DNA from: Physcomitrium patens
Taxonomy: Eukaryota; Streptophyta; Bryopsida; Funariales; Funariaceae
NCBI RefSeq assembly: GCF_000002425.4
Contig: NC_037256.1
Coordinates: 16,464,830 to 16,528,829 of the forward strand
Reading direction: 5' to 3'
Length of the DNA stretch: 64,000 nucleotides
Translations under genes and position numbers: made by a program
In this document: positions 10,501-21,519 of the stretch, one piece after another
How positions within the stretch are numbered: the first letter of the stretch is position 1
Layout of the letters: each line of letters begins with the position of its first letter
The notes under the pieces: model-generated
What the model saw: only the letters and a program-made list of their open reading frames with translations
Database searches by the model: none
Told to the model about the DNA's origin: nothing

Positions 10501-11057
10501 GATCTTCTCTCCGATAGTTGGAGCCGCATAAATGACAAACGATGTGCCTTCCTTGGACGATCTTACAAATACTCTTGCTTCAATGAATAAAGATTTATCT
10601 ATTTTGGGTTTTCTATTAGGCTTGCTCTTGGATGGTTTTGTGGAAAAAATTATCTTCAACAACCTCCAATCTATGGATGGATTATACTTTTCTAATCAAG
10701 AAAGACCAAGAATAATAGGATTTGATGGGGTTCTAATAATATTGAAAATAATATGACTACTATGGCCCTTAAATGTCACTTCTATAAGTTGTGATTCATG
10801 GGTGACACTACCAGACAATAAAGGTCGCCTATCTATGACCTCAACGTGAACAAGTTTGGATTTTTGTACTAAAAAGATCTTATGACGCTTCGCAAATTCT
10901 TCGTCTAAGAAAGAAGCAGATACTCTTGAATCTAATAATCCTAAGGTTCTCAGTTTTTGAGGGCGAATAAACAAAGGGATTATAAAACAAAGGACAGGTT
11001 GAGCGGAAAGAAAGGAACCTGGTTGTTGTTGTGATATTTCATTGTCCAGTCATACGG
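7582..11057 (-). pseudogene. pol: B1 pol: protease, RT, RNase H, integrase, chromodomain
   Basis: One minus-strand frame from about 11057 to the TAG at 7582, with about 14 in-frame stops and no frameshift that I can see. Domains in order: protease (LLDSRVSASFLDEE near 10930; the catalytic DSG has become DSR), RT ([18 protein letters not shown] near 10240; the active site reads YFDA instead of YLDD), RNase H (LETNASNF near 9490), integrase (RHDFPTARYF, CDIS; FMDFITDMP; SD-stop-GTQF) and a chromodomain near 7740-7640 (EYLVHWCGYNINE). The lost catalytic residues show it is not functional. Protein similarity to A1 is high throughout, so A and B are sister families. Confidence 0.88.
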
Positions 11058-11060
11058 TTC

Positions 11061-11394
11061 TTATTGTGGCTGGGCATCCTTGTTATTCTGAACAAACAGG
11101 CCCTTGGTCCTGACAATGCATCGATTTTGTTTCATGGGGCAGTTTCCAACTTTGTGGCCTTCTTTACTGCAATACAAGCATAGACCTCCCTCCATACGCT
11201 GCTTTTTTTCTTCTAGAGTAAGGGATTTGACATGTATCACATCAATTTACATGTCTTCTACCTCTAAATGTGAATTCACACTACTTGCCGATATAGTTGG
11301 GGCGTGGCGAACTGTATGTTATCTTGAGCGTTGGTCTTGGTGACATTGGAATAGGTGGTTATCGTACTTTACAGCTTGACTAATAGCTTCATTG
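11061..11394 (-). pseudogene. gag: B1 gag, 3' part with zinc knuckle
   Basis: The C-terminal third of B1 gag, separated from its start by the C1 insertion. The minus-strand zinc knuckle near 11180-11140 reads CLYCSKEGHKVGNCPMK, a complete CX2CX4HX4C. It ends at a TAA (plus-strand 11061-11063), just before the pol frame opens, as in A1. B3 (27586-27660) shows the sequence uninterrupted by C1. Confidence 0.8.
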
Positions 11395-11399
11395 AGTGT

Positions 11400-12770
11400 T
11401 GTCGTGTTGTAACACGAGTATACAGTGAAAATAAAAAGAAAGGGGAATTTTATTAATATTCAGTTACCTCGAATATTGGGAGCATCGACCAACTCCAGTA
11501 CAAATACTGAGTGGTCAGGTTCAGTCACTCCGTTACAGTCAGCCGGGGCATACTGAAATGCTCCGTTCGATTCCAATAACGAGAGTCAGCAGGAAGAGAA
11601 GGACCAATTCACATGACGGGTTCGAGGAGCCAATTGGATCCAATTTCGATAATCCAATCCGGGTCCTCTTATCCAATATGAAACCTGAATTGGCCAGTCA
11701 ACCCAATGCAGTCTAATTACGAGAAATCCAGGTCTTACTACGGGTCTTAGCCAATCTGACGCGAGGACCAATTTGACCCAATTACGGGAACATCCAGGTT
11801 ACTACGGGCATCTTTCCCAATGTAGGACCTGAATTGGTCGGGCAACTCAATGTGGTCCCAATTACGGGGTTCGATTCTGTTTCAGGCTGTCCTGTTTTCT
11901 GTGCCGTTTCAGGGAACGTTGTTTTTGGTAAATGGATTTCTTAAAGGTAAAAACGGAGGAGAAAGCTCTGACGGCGAGAGCCAATTTTGGATCCAAGCTT
12001 GACGGCGAGAGCCAATTTCGGATCCAAGCTTGAGGTGGGAGCCAATTCCGGATCTAAGATGGAAGATTGAAGAAATTCAGAGGATAAGGTTAGGGGGGAG
12101 ATAGTTTTGAAAGGGGGAGGTTTTTTTTTTTTGGAGAATCGGGGGGGAGCTAGTTTTTAAAATTTTGCAAGGTTACCAGTTCGGTTTTCATTGGAGGATT
12201 TTGAAGATCAAGGGAATTAGAGAGAGGAGCTTCATGCTTCGGGTCGGGGAAGGAAAGACATAGAATTTGGATTTTTCTTCTTCGTAGAGTTTTGGGAAGA
12301 CTGAGGCAATCGCTGCTGAAGTCAGTGTTGTAATGGTGAATCGGGATTTTTAAATGAAGTGGGTTTGAATACTCTTGACTGTTTTGTAAAATCGAGTTAC
12401 GTCTGTGATTGAAGGATTAAAAGGGTGTCTATAGGATTGAGTATGCGGAGTGAATGAAATTTATTGGGTTAATCTAACAGGACAGCCAGTGGATACAAGA
12501 TCGTAAGTACAAAGGGGTATTGAAGATTAACAGTTTGGGTTGTTCGGGGTTCTCTGTAACATCTAGAGACCTACCGGCTGGGGCAAAAAAAAAAAAGACT
12601 TCGACAAGCAGTCGAAGAGCATCCGTATAGATTTACGGTACATTGTTGTAGACGTTTATATTCCAGCAGTCAAAAATTGATAGACTGCTTGACTATCGGC
12701 GAATCTCCATACTACCTTCTACAGCCAGACGCCCGGCGCGTTCTCGAGCAGGAAAGCACGTAATACGACA
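11400..12770 (+). repeat. 5' LTR of C1
   Basis: A 1371-bp LTR from TGTCGTGTTGTAAC to TAATACGACA. It contains a degenerate tandem array of roughly 90-bp units based on CCAATTACGGG and ACCTGAATTGG (about 11620-11880) and a 31-bp repeat around GACGGCGAGAGCCAATT (about 11970-12040). The segment near 11530-11900 resembles the D gag coding sequence. Short ORFs in it are by-products of the repeats. Confidence 0.92.
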
Positions 12771-12774
12771 TAAG

Positions 12775-12792
12775 TGGTGAATCCGACGTGAA
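12775..12792 (+). other. Primer binding site of C1
   Basis: TGGTGAATCCGACGTGAA begins four bases after the LTR and has the TGG expected for pairing with a tRNA CCA end. C3 has TAGTGAACACG at the same place (38278). I cannot assign the tRNA. I found no complement of this site near the LTR start, so unlike A and B it does not look self-primed. Confidence 0.5.
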
Positions 12793-12841
12793 AGCTTGAG
12801 GTGGAAGGTATTGGATTTCGGTTGATTTTATCTTTATTTTT

Positions 12842-15212
12842 ATGGAAAACGAAAATAAAAATTTTGAAGGATTTTTGGGAGAAGTTTCTGGTGGGGAGTC
12901 TTCTAAAGGACAAGGTATGCACATGGATCCGTCTATTGCTAGTTTGTTTCAAGCCTTCTCATTGTCAATGCAGCAACAGCAAAGCAATGATCGAAAGGAA
13001 GCTTTGGCAACCAAAGCATTGCAAGCAGTGGTCAATAAAATTGATCAATTTGATGGGAGGAATATTTCAAGGTATTTAAGATGTTATGTTCGTGAAATGG
13101 AATTAAATCAGGTTTCTGAGAAGAAAATGGTTGCACTATTTGGACTTGCCACGATACCGGAGATAAGGGACCACATTACATCGATTACGGATCGTTGTGG
13201 GAATTCATGGGAGGATTTTTCACATGCATTGAAAGACGAATATTTCTTGGAAGATGCTGATCGCGTTACTAAGAAGCTATTTCTGGGATGGATTGAATGG
13301 CCCAATAAGAATTTGCAAGCAACAGAGCTACTAAGGGAATTTGAGAGGCAGTACTCTCAATTATCGAAGGTAGAAAAATTGACATTGGAGCCGAACAAAG
13401 TTGATCTATTTCTTCAAGCTGCTGATAGAGAATTGCAAGAAAAATTAGAATCCCTTCTTGAAGACAAAGAAGAAGATGAAGGATTGACAACGAAGTGGAA
13501 GAACGTTGAAGATGCGGTGGGGTTGCTTATAAAAAAAGAAAGGAGGAAGGATAGGAGCAATATTCCGAAAACAGTACAAGCACCCAAAGCTCCAGTACGT
13601 ACAACACCACCGACAATGCCTACAGTTCAACCTTCGACATCCTTGTCAAAGAGAGCAGATATGGGTATGGAAGAAATTATACGAGGAATCAAGATCTTCA
13701 AATCAAATTGGCAAGACTTAAAGAGAATACTTCTATAAATAATTCGAAGAATGTTTCAAAACAAGGTTATGTACAAAGATGCATTTGGTGTGATGATGCT
13801 TCACACACTAGAAAAGATTGCAATGAATTTAATAATATGATACCGCAGGGAATTATTTGCTGGAAAGATGGGAAGATAGCATTGAAAGATAGGGAGGATC
13901 TTCTTCAAACCAATTTTGGCAAGGGAGGAATGAGAGCATTGGTTCAAGATTACTTAAAAGAGCATGAAACAATAGTACGAGAAAGTGCAAGTTATGGTGC
14001 TAGAGTAGATGATGAAATTGGTGGAAGTACAGAAACTAGTGAGTTTTGGGCTTCTATTGTTTCTACAATGCAAGAAGGGAAATTACCTCGAGAAGCGTTA
14101 TTGAGAACTGCAGCTATAATACGAGGAAGAAGAGGTTGGGAGGATCTCGTTGAGTCTCTTTCAGTTCATGCATATATTGCTAAGAGCCAACATGAAGCTT
14201 TGATGGAAGAAAAAAGACGAAGAAATTTTGATGATACTAGAGAAGGAAATTCTTTTAAGAGGCAAACTCGAGGAGACAAGGCTCGGGAGGCAGCTTCACA
14301 AGAATTGCCTGTAAAGGATACCTCAGTATCATTGGGAGAAAAAACAACGGAGACAAAAGATAAGGGCAAATTAATTGCTTATAAGTTACTTTCTGAAATT
14401 GAAGCGGCAACAAATTTGAAAGGAGTGTTGGAAGAACGTATATTAAACGCTAAGGTGGAATTTACATTGAAAGAAGTCTTGGAAATTGCAAAGAAGGAGT
14501 TTCATGATGTTATCATTGACAGCATTAAGCGAAAGAGGCAATTAATGAGCGAAACTGGAATGAGTCATGCTATTGATGCAAGAATATGTAGAGATGAAGA
14601 AGAGGTTGATATTGGTTACAAGCAACCAACAAATGAAAAGAATGGGTATAATTAGCGAGTACGTTTCGAAGATTCTAGTGACAAGGGAATGGAAACTTTG
14701 AGCCATTATACTCAAAAGCATTGGGCAAGGGCAACTACTGAGGTATTGGTGAAGGTAGGAGATATAGAAGAACCAATAGTTGCTTTGGTGGACCATGGTT
14801 CTGAAATAAATCTCATGTCTAAAGATCTTTATAAGAAGCAAAAATGGCCAATTGATATGGAACATGGATGGGCAATACGAGCAGCTAATAACACACGAGG
14901 CGAATTATATGGAGCTTGTCCAGATGTCAAAATTCGGATTGGGGATGTTGCGACGGAGCAACATTTCTTCGTTCAAGATACAACGTTTTATCCGTTGATT
15001 TTAGGACAACCTTATATCATGGCAACATGGATGGAAACAAAGGTACTTGACGATGGTTCTGCTTATGCAAGGGTACGGAGCGAAGATGGGAGGAAAGCTG
15101 TACAATTTCTAACAGTACCTCTTAACCATGAACGGAATCGAGATCGGTTGAGGGAGAAACCATTGCCAAAGATTGTTGAAGGATTTAAGGATTTTGTGGA
15201 GGTACCACTATA
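12842..15212 (+). pseudogene. gag: C1 gag-protease
   Basis: Starts with the ATG at 12842 (MENENKNFEG; C3 starts MENKNKNFEG), 70 nt after the LTR. A capsid-like region follows (FDGRNISRYLRCYVREMEL), then a zinc knuckle (CIWCDDASHTRKDC near 13778), a long charged linker, and a protease in the same frame (VALVDHGSEINLMS near 14785, DHG in place of DSG). A one-base deletion near 13690 shifts the frame relative to C3, which is intact there. A CAA-to-TAG change stops it at 14653. The frame ends with the TAA at 15211. Fusing the protease to gag rather than to RT differs from families A and B. Confidence 0.82.
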
Positions 15213-18200
15213 AAGCGAGATTATGGAGGTACAAAAGAGGAGGTACTCTCGCGAGATGAAGGTGCCTTTGATGCGAGTTTTATTGGTATATTGGAGAATG
15301 GAAATATTATGTATAAGAAAGTTGATGATTTTAAAAGAAAAGAAAGAAAAAGATTATATGATATTGAAGGACAGTTACGCAAGATAGGTACATTGCAAGA
15401 TGATGAGAGGATTTTGGGTGTTTATGAAGAAAATGGGCTGGAAGATTCATTGGAATTGATTACATCTATTGGGTTAGGGGATAATGATAAGATTGTTGAG
15501 ATTCATTCGAGAGAGGTTTATACCATGCTTGAATCTTTTCAAGCATCAGAAGTCACAGTAGAGACGAGATATAAAACGACAGATAAGAAGGTAAAGCTTG
15601 TTGCCGGACCATTACCAGAGGATTCTAAAGAACAAATGGGAGAAGCATCAAAAGAAGCAAGTTTAAGAGATCCAATGAGTATTGGACATCAGTTTACTGA
15701 AGAGACTTTTGAAGAATTGAAGATTGGTTCTAATGGTTTTTTATTGCCGAAGGAAATTACTTGCTTCAAAAAGATGTTGGCTAAACAAGGTAGATCGTTT
15801 GCCTTCGAATCTCATGAAATTGGGTGTGTGGATCCAAATATTATAACACCTATGGTTATCTTCACTGTACCGCATGTACCTTGGAATCTAAGGCCGATTC
15901 CAGTACCGAGGGCACATTTACCTAAATTGGTGGAACTATTGAAAGAAAAGATAAAGATGAAAATATTAGAACCTTCATTTGCACCGTATTCTAGTCGATG
16001 GTTTACGGTACCTAAGAAGAATGGGTCACTACGGTTTATTCAAGATATGCAGCCAGTGAATGCTGTAACTGTCAAAAATGCAGGAATTGGACCTATTGTG
16101 GATGAATTTGCTGAGGCGTTTGCTGGAAGGGCGATCTATTCAATAGGTGATTTGTATTCAGGTTATGATCAATTTCAACTTGCCGAAGGAAGTAGAGATA
16201 TGACAACGATGAGGACACCGCTTGGATTGGTTAGAATGTGCACTCTTCCTCAAGGCGCGACCAACTCAGTTGCGCATATGATGAATGGGATGAATAAGGT
16301 ATTGAGAGATTTTATTCCGGAAAAGACTATGCTTTTTCTGGATGATGTTCCTATAAAAAGGTGCAGAGAAGGAAACAAGGATGAAACTTTAGATACGAGG
16401 GGGTGTCGCAGATATGTTGTTGATCATATACAAGGTTGTGAAAAGATTTTAACTCGGCTTGGAGAAGTTCATCTTACATTATCGGGTATGAAGTCCGTAT
16501 TTGGAGTGCGAGAGGTTGTAATTGTTGGACATTTATGCAGATCTTACGGAAGAAAATCAGATCCGACTAAAGTTGATGCAATTGGAAGGATGAAAGAGGA
16601 TTGTGGTTCTTTAACAGAGGTTCGCAGGTTTTTGGGTGCATGTGTATTTTATCGAATCTGGATCCCTCATTTTGCTCACATAGCGGATCCATTATATGAA
16701 CTGTTACGCAAGGGTTACCGATTTGAATGGAAAGAAAGGCATATTCAGGCAATGCAAAGATTGAAGAAATTATTGATGTCACCTCCAATATTGAGGAAGG
16801 TTGATTATAAGTGCAATAGACCAGTGATTCTTACTGTAGACGCTAGTCCAATTGCCGTTGGATGGGCTCTGGGTCAAGATGATTCGAATGGGAGTAGATT
16901 TGCAGTTCGATTTAGGGCTAAAGTTTTAAGTATTCGTCAGCATGCATATTCGTAAGTCAAAAGAGAACTTTGGGGAGTCGTTTCGGCTATGAAAGCTGAA
17001 AAGGACTATTTGATTGGGGCAGTAGTAGTAATTGAAACAGATTGCTTGCCATTGCTTGGAATGATTATTAACTGTTCAATGCCAGATATTGCAATGTTGA
17101 GATGGATTGCTTATATTAAGTCACTAAATCCAGAATTTAAGCATATCACTCGAAAGGACAATTTAGTAGCAGACATGCTATCTCGAGCAAGATACGAGAG
17201 GAAGGACGAAATGGTTGAAGACATTGATGATGTCGGATTGAAATTCTATTCAATATCAAATCTCAACAGAGAAGACAAGCTATTTCTTGAAGAATCTTAT
17301 GAAGGAGAATTATTGGATATTGGTCATTATTTGAATACCTTGTCTAAGCAGGGGAATTGGTCTACAGAAAAATTCAAACAAATAAGAAAAAAAGCATATG
17401 GATTTTTACTTTGAGATGGATTCTTATGGAAGAGACCGAAGAAAGGAATTGGGATGCCACAACGAGTGATAGGCAAAAGGGAAGAAAAACTAAAATTATT
17501 AAAGGAGTTTCATGATAGTTTATGGGCAGGGCATAGAGGAATCTGGGCTACTTTTGCTAAACTCAAGGAACGATATTGGTGGAAAAATATGTATCGAGAT
17601 GTGCTCTCATTTGTAGAGTCATGTGAAATCTGTCAATCGTATTCTAATATCCAACATCGAGATGGTCTTCATCCTACGTATCCTCTGGCTATTCATTTTA
17701 AATGGGTTGTTGATTTGGTTATTATGCCGGTTGGGTTATGGCAGATGAGATATTTGGTTTTAGCTCGTGAAGATTTATCAAATCAAGTAGAAGGAAGAGC
17801 ATTGAGGACAAAATCTACAGAGGGGATTTGTAGGTTTTTGCTTGAAGATGTCATTTGCCGTTACGGGTGCGTAGGAAAAATCACTGCAGATCGTAGAGAA
17901 TTAAATGCACAAGAAGCTCGTAAGTTCTTTGAAAAATGTGGACTTAAACTATCACTGACTACTGCTTATAATCCGGAAGGGAATGCGAAAAGCGAACGCG
18001 GTCACCTACCGATTGTGAAAGCATTGGTTAAAGCTTGTAATGGGAAAGTTAAAGAGTGGCCACGGCTTTTGTCATTTGCATTATGGGCTGATCAAACAAC
18101 ACATAGTTCGGTGACAGGATATATGCCAGTAGAACTTATGACAGGTCAAAAACCAATTATGCCGATTGAAGAAAAGGTACTTACTTGGAATATGCTACCT

Positions 18201-18689
18201 TGGGAAGATGGATTGACAAGAGAAGAACTTCTGGCTATTAGGATTCGACAATTGGAGCAAAGAACGGAAGATGTCCAGATAGCATTGGAAAGGTTAAAAA
18301 GAGCAAGGTTACAAAACAAGGCGCGATTCAATAAGCAACATCGATTGAGACCTAAAGCAATCGAGGAAGGTGACTGGGTACTTGTTTATGACAATAGTCT
18401 GGATAATCAACATAGTACTTTGCGGAAATTTTCAAAACATTGGTTTGGACCATATGTTGTAACAACTGTTCATGATAATGCGACTTACTCATTACGGGAG
18501 TTAGATGGTACAAAATTGAAAATACCAATTGCAGGGAAGCGAGTAAAAATATTTAAACGAAGACACGCAGAGATGAATATGGAAGACCTTAATGAAGGTA
18601 CAGAGATTCCGCAGCAAGAAGATGAAAGTGATTTGGATAATGAAGGTGACGAAGACGAACTGGACAAAGACGTAGGGGATATATTCTGA
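15213..18689 (+). pseudogene. pol: C1 pol: RT, RNase H, integrase
   Basis: A frame offset from gag-protease, open from about 15213 to the TGA at 18687. The RT has FVPKKNGSLRF-type and FAGRAIYSIGDLYSGYDQF motifs and FLDD at 16335-16346. RNase H has ILTVDASPIAVGWALG near 16830. Integrase has an HHCC motif (HDSLWAGHRG, CEIC near 17620), then Asp in WVVDLVIMP, Asp at 17889 and Glu at 17994. The C-terminus is acidic, with no chromodomain. In-frame stops at 16953 and 17412 replace Gln and Arg codons still present in C2. This RT/integrase type is, from general knowledge, widespread in basidiomycetes and in early streptophytes. Confidence 0.85.
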
Positions 18690-18738
18690 ATCAAACCGCA
18701 ATTGGGTAAATTGGTGCATACCGGAGGATGCACAGGTT

Positions 18739-18751
18739 CAGAGGGGGTGGA
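18739..18751 (+). other. Polypurine tract of C1
   Basis: AGAGGGGGTGGA directly precedes the 3' LTR. C2 has the same tract at 35019-35032 on the minus strand. Confidence 0.8.
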
Positions 18752-20121
18752 TGTCGTGTTGTAACATGAGTATACAGTGAAAATAAAAAGAAAGGGGAAT
18801 TTTATTAATATTCAGTTACCTCAAATATTGGGAGCATCGACCAACTCCAGTACAAATACTGAGTGGTCAGGTTCAGTCACTCCGTTACAGTCAGCCGGGG
18901 CATACTGAAATGCTCCGTTCAATTCCAATAACGAGAGTCAGCAGGAAGAGAAGGACCAATTCACATGACGGGTTCGAGGAGCCAATTGGATCCAATTTCG
19001 ATAATCCAATCCGGGTCCTCTTATCCAATATGAAACCTGAATTGGCCGGTCAACCCAATGCAGTCTAATTACGGGAAATCCAGGTCTTACTACGGGTCTT
19101 AGCCAATCTGACGCGAGGACCAATTTGACCCAATTACGGGAACATCCAGGTTACTACGGGCATCTTTCCCAATATAGGACCTGAATTGGTCGGGCAACTC
19201 AATGTGGTCCCAATTACGGGGTTCGATTCTGTTTCAGGCTGTCCTGTTCTCTGTGCCGTTTCAGGGAACGTTGTTTTTGGTAAATGGATTTCTTAAAGGT
19301 AAAAACGGAGGAGAAAGCTCTGACGGCGAGAGCCAATTTTGGATCCAAGCTTGACGGCGAGAGCCAATTTTGGATCCAAGCTTGAGGTGGGAGCCAATTC
19401 CGGATCTAAGATGGAAGATTGAAGAAATTCAGAGGATAAGGTTAGGGGGGAGATAGTTTTGAAAGGGGGAGGTTTTTTTTTTTTGGAGAATCGGGGGGGA
19501 GCTAGTTTTTAAAATTTTGCAAGGTTACCAGTTCGGTTTTCATTGGAGGATTTTGAAGATCAAGGGAATTAGAGAGAGGAGCTTCATGCTTCGGGTCGGG
19601 GAAGGAAAGACATAGAATTTGGATTTTTCTTCTTCGTAGAGTTTTGGGAAGACTGAGGCAATCGCTGCTGAAGTCAGTGTTGTAATGGTGAATCAGGATT
19701 TTTAAATGAAGTGGGTTTGAATACTCTTGACTATTTTGTAAAATCGAGTTACGTCTGTGATTGAAGGATTAAAAGGGTGTCTATAGGATTGAGTATGTGG
19801 AGTGAATGAAATTTATTGGGTTAATCTAACAGGACAGTCAGTGGATACAAGATCGTAAGTACAAAGGGGTATTGAAGATTAACAGTTTGGGTTGTTCGGG
19901 GTTCTCTGTAACATCTAGAGACCTACCGGCTGGGGCAAAAAAAAAAAAACTTCGACAAGCAGTCGAAGAGCATCCGTATAGATTTACGGTACATTGTTGT
20001 AGTCGTTTATATTCCAGCAGTCAAAAACTGATAGACTGCTTGACTATCGGCGAATCTCCATACTACCTTCTACAGCCAGACGCCCGATGCGTTCTCGAGC
20101 AGGAAAGCACGTAATACGACA
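18752..20121 (+). repeat. 3' LTR of C1
   Basis: 1370 bp, near-identical to 11400-12770. The few differences are almost all C/T or G/A, often at CG (for example AACACG and AACATG). Confidence 0.92.
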
Positions 20122-20811
20122 GCGTTCACGGATTAGGAAGAGTTAACAGCAAATCCTTCACATCATCCGTTAAACCTCAATAGAATTTACTTATCAATGC
20201 TTCTTCGTTCCAATTGATGTCACATGTTAATTGCCTGAAATTTGATGCATAGACTGATGTAGAACGCATCCCTTGTCGTAGAGACTGGATCTTTGTTGTA
20301 ATCCATCAAACCTTGTCGTGTTCACCAAATGCTTCTGCAAACGCCTCCAAAAAGGTTTCAAAGTTGTTTAGTATGGACGATCATTTCTCAAACAAAGGAG
20401 CAAAACATGATAGAGCTTGTCCTGTAAGTAAGGTTCTAACAAGCCCAACACGTGACTCCTCCGTTGGATAGCGTTCGAGTGTAAAACTGTTATCAACCTG
20501 ATTTGATTGACGAATCCTCGAAACTTGGAAAGCATACCATCGAACTTGTTTGGAAGGCTAACTCGAGGCTCCTTATGTTGTAAAACCAGCGGTGCTTATC
20601 AAACCTGAGGCAAAGTTGCTTCTTCAAATGCAGAAGTTTGAGGCTGGTGCAACCTAGATTGTGCCATCCTAGATGCTCCATCATTATGAAGCCTTACCAT
20701 GACTCCTTCAATCTCTGCAGTTCTTTGTGATAACGTAGTGAGGGCATTCATGATAGCATCCAACTTGGACTCTGAACTTTCCATCATACTAATGTCTTGG
20801 CCTTCGGCCAT
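20122..20811 (-). pseudogene. gag: B1 gag, 5' part
   Basis: Minus-strand frame from the ATG at 20811 (MAEGQDISMMESSESK). An N-terminal helical region (MNALTTLSQRTAEIEGVM) is followed by a capsid domain matching B2 (31132 on) and, more distantly, A1. A clear example of decay is seen near 20595: B2 reads GTTCGACAAGCA where B1 reads GTTTGATAAGCA, turning Arg-Gln into two stops by two C-to-T changes. The gene continues at 11394 on the other side of C1. Confidence 0.82.
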
Positions 20812-20855
20812 TCTAAGAGAAGGACAGAAATGACTCTACAAGAAGATAATATTGG

Positions 20856-20885
20856 TTTAGAGGAGGGTACTCTGCAACCTCTAAA
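20856..20885 (-). other. B1 leader stem-loop, gag-proximal copy
   Basis: TTTAGAGG and CCTCTAAA pair around a loop related to TTGCRGANTACCC. It is the second of two leader copies about 115 bp apart; the other is at 20970-20999. Both are also present in B2 and B3. Confidence 0.5.
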
Positions 20886-20969
20886 ACGCCTTAAGAGCTT
20901 CAAAAAAAGGGATAATCCACCTTCTCTAAGAAAAATAAGACTCCATTATTGTAACAAAAGAAGTATCAG

Positions 20970-20999
20970 TTTAGAGGAGGATAATCCGCAATCTCTAAA
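20970..20999 (-). other. B1 leader stem-loop, LTR-proximal copy
   Basis: TTTAGAG pairs with CTCTAAA around a loop that reads TTGCGGATTA on the minus strand, the same loop core as the A1 leader. The duplication of this module in B, against one copy in A, suggests it matters in cis. Confidence 0.5.
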
Positions 21000-21077
21000 A
21001 CGCTAGTACACCTTCAAGCAGAGGGGTAATCCACACTCTAACGAGGAAGAAACTAGATTTGATATCTGAGGTGAGTT

Positions 21078-21089
21078 CAGTCTCAACAA
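21078..21089 (-). other. Self-priming primer site of B1
   Basis: On the RNA strand TTGTTGAGACTG lies two bases after the LTR. The LTR sequence about 32 nt after the TATA box is the complement (CAGTCTTGACAA in the 3' LTR, TAGTCTCGACAA in the 5' LTR). Each is one or two transitions from perfect pairing, consistent with an original TTGTCGAGACTG. No tRNA-like TGG site is present. Confidence 0.6.
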
Positions 21090-21091
21090 AC

Positions 21092-21519
21092 TGTTACGGA
21101 CTCAAAAATATAGGCTCGAGATCTAACAAGAAGTTTAAGAAGAACTGGGAAGAACTAGATTAATCAGATGAATACAAGAACAACACCTGAAAGGTGAACT
21201 AGAGCTCCAAGAGATGTGTTGTCGAGACTAAAGAACTCTTCAACCTTGATTCCAATATATACTCCTATTTAGGAAACTTTTCAAGTAACTTCTACTAATT
21301 AGGAAGCTTCTAGAAGGTTCCAGAGACTTGCTTCTAGAAGGTTCTAGAAACTTGTCTCTAGAAGGTTCTAAAGACTATGTCCCTAACATCTTCTATCAAA
21401 TAGGAAGCTTCTCAAGCAACTTTTATAAACTAGAAAGCTTCTAGAAGGTTCCAGAGACTTACTTCTAGAAGGTTCTAGAAACTTGTCTCTAGAAGGTTCA
21501 AAGGACTATGTCCCTAACA
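21092..21519 (-). repeat. 5' LTR of B1
   Basis: A 428-bp LTR, the same length as the B2 LTR. It holds a tandem duplication of about 130 bp that includes the terminal TGTTAGGGACATAG, with heat-shock-type TTCTAGAAGGTTC blocks in both copies. The 3' partner is at 224-699. Confidence 0.92.

Larger units (their letters stand above)
11400..20121 (+). mobile_element. Ty3/gypsy element C1, near-complete, long LTRs
   Basis: An 8.7-kb plus-strand element with LTRs at 11400-12770 and 18752-20121, a primer site, a gag-protease frame, a pol frame without chromodomain and a polypurine tract. Flanking bases AGTGT (11395-11399) and AGCGT at the other edge (20121-20125, boundary uncertain by one base) fit a target duplication with one mismatch. 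The interrupted B1 gag resumes directly after it. By eye the LTRs differ at about 18 of 1371 positions, nearly all transitions, so it is the youngest or one of the youngest insertions here. Confidence 0.9.
224..21519 (-). mobile_element. Ty3/gypsy chromovirus B1, complete but split by A1 and C1
   Basis: A complete minus-strand LTR retrotransposon of about 6.2 kb once the two nested insertions are removed. The 3' LTR is 224-699, the 5' LTR is 21092-21519, and the target duplication GTAAT is at 219-223 and 21520-21524. Reading right to left the order is LTR, primer site, leader with two stem-loops, gag (20811-20122, continued at 11394-11061), pol with protease, RT, RNase H, integrase and chromodomain (11057-7582), a small third ORF (7453-7125, continued at 773-749), polypurine tract and LTR. 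A1 lies in the third ORF and C1 in gag. The LTRs differ in length (476 and 428 bp) because of internal repeats. The proteins carry many stops, so the element is dead. Confidence 0.9.

Noticed and set aside
11586-11771. Minus-strand ORF in the C1 LTR (also at 18938-19123)
   Set aside because: It repeats only because the LTRs are duplicates and it is absent from C2 and C3 in this form.
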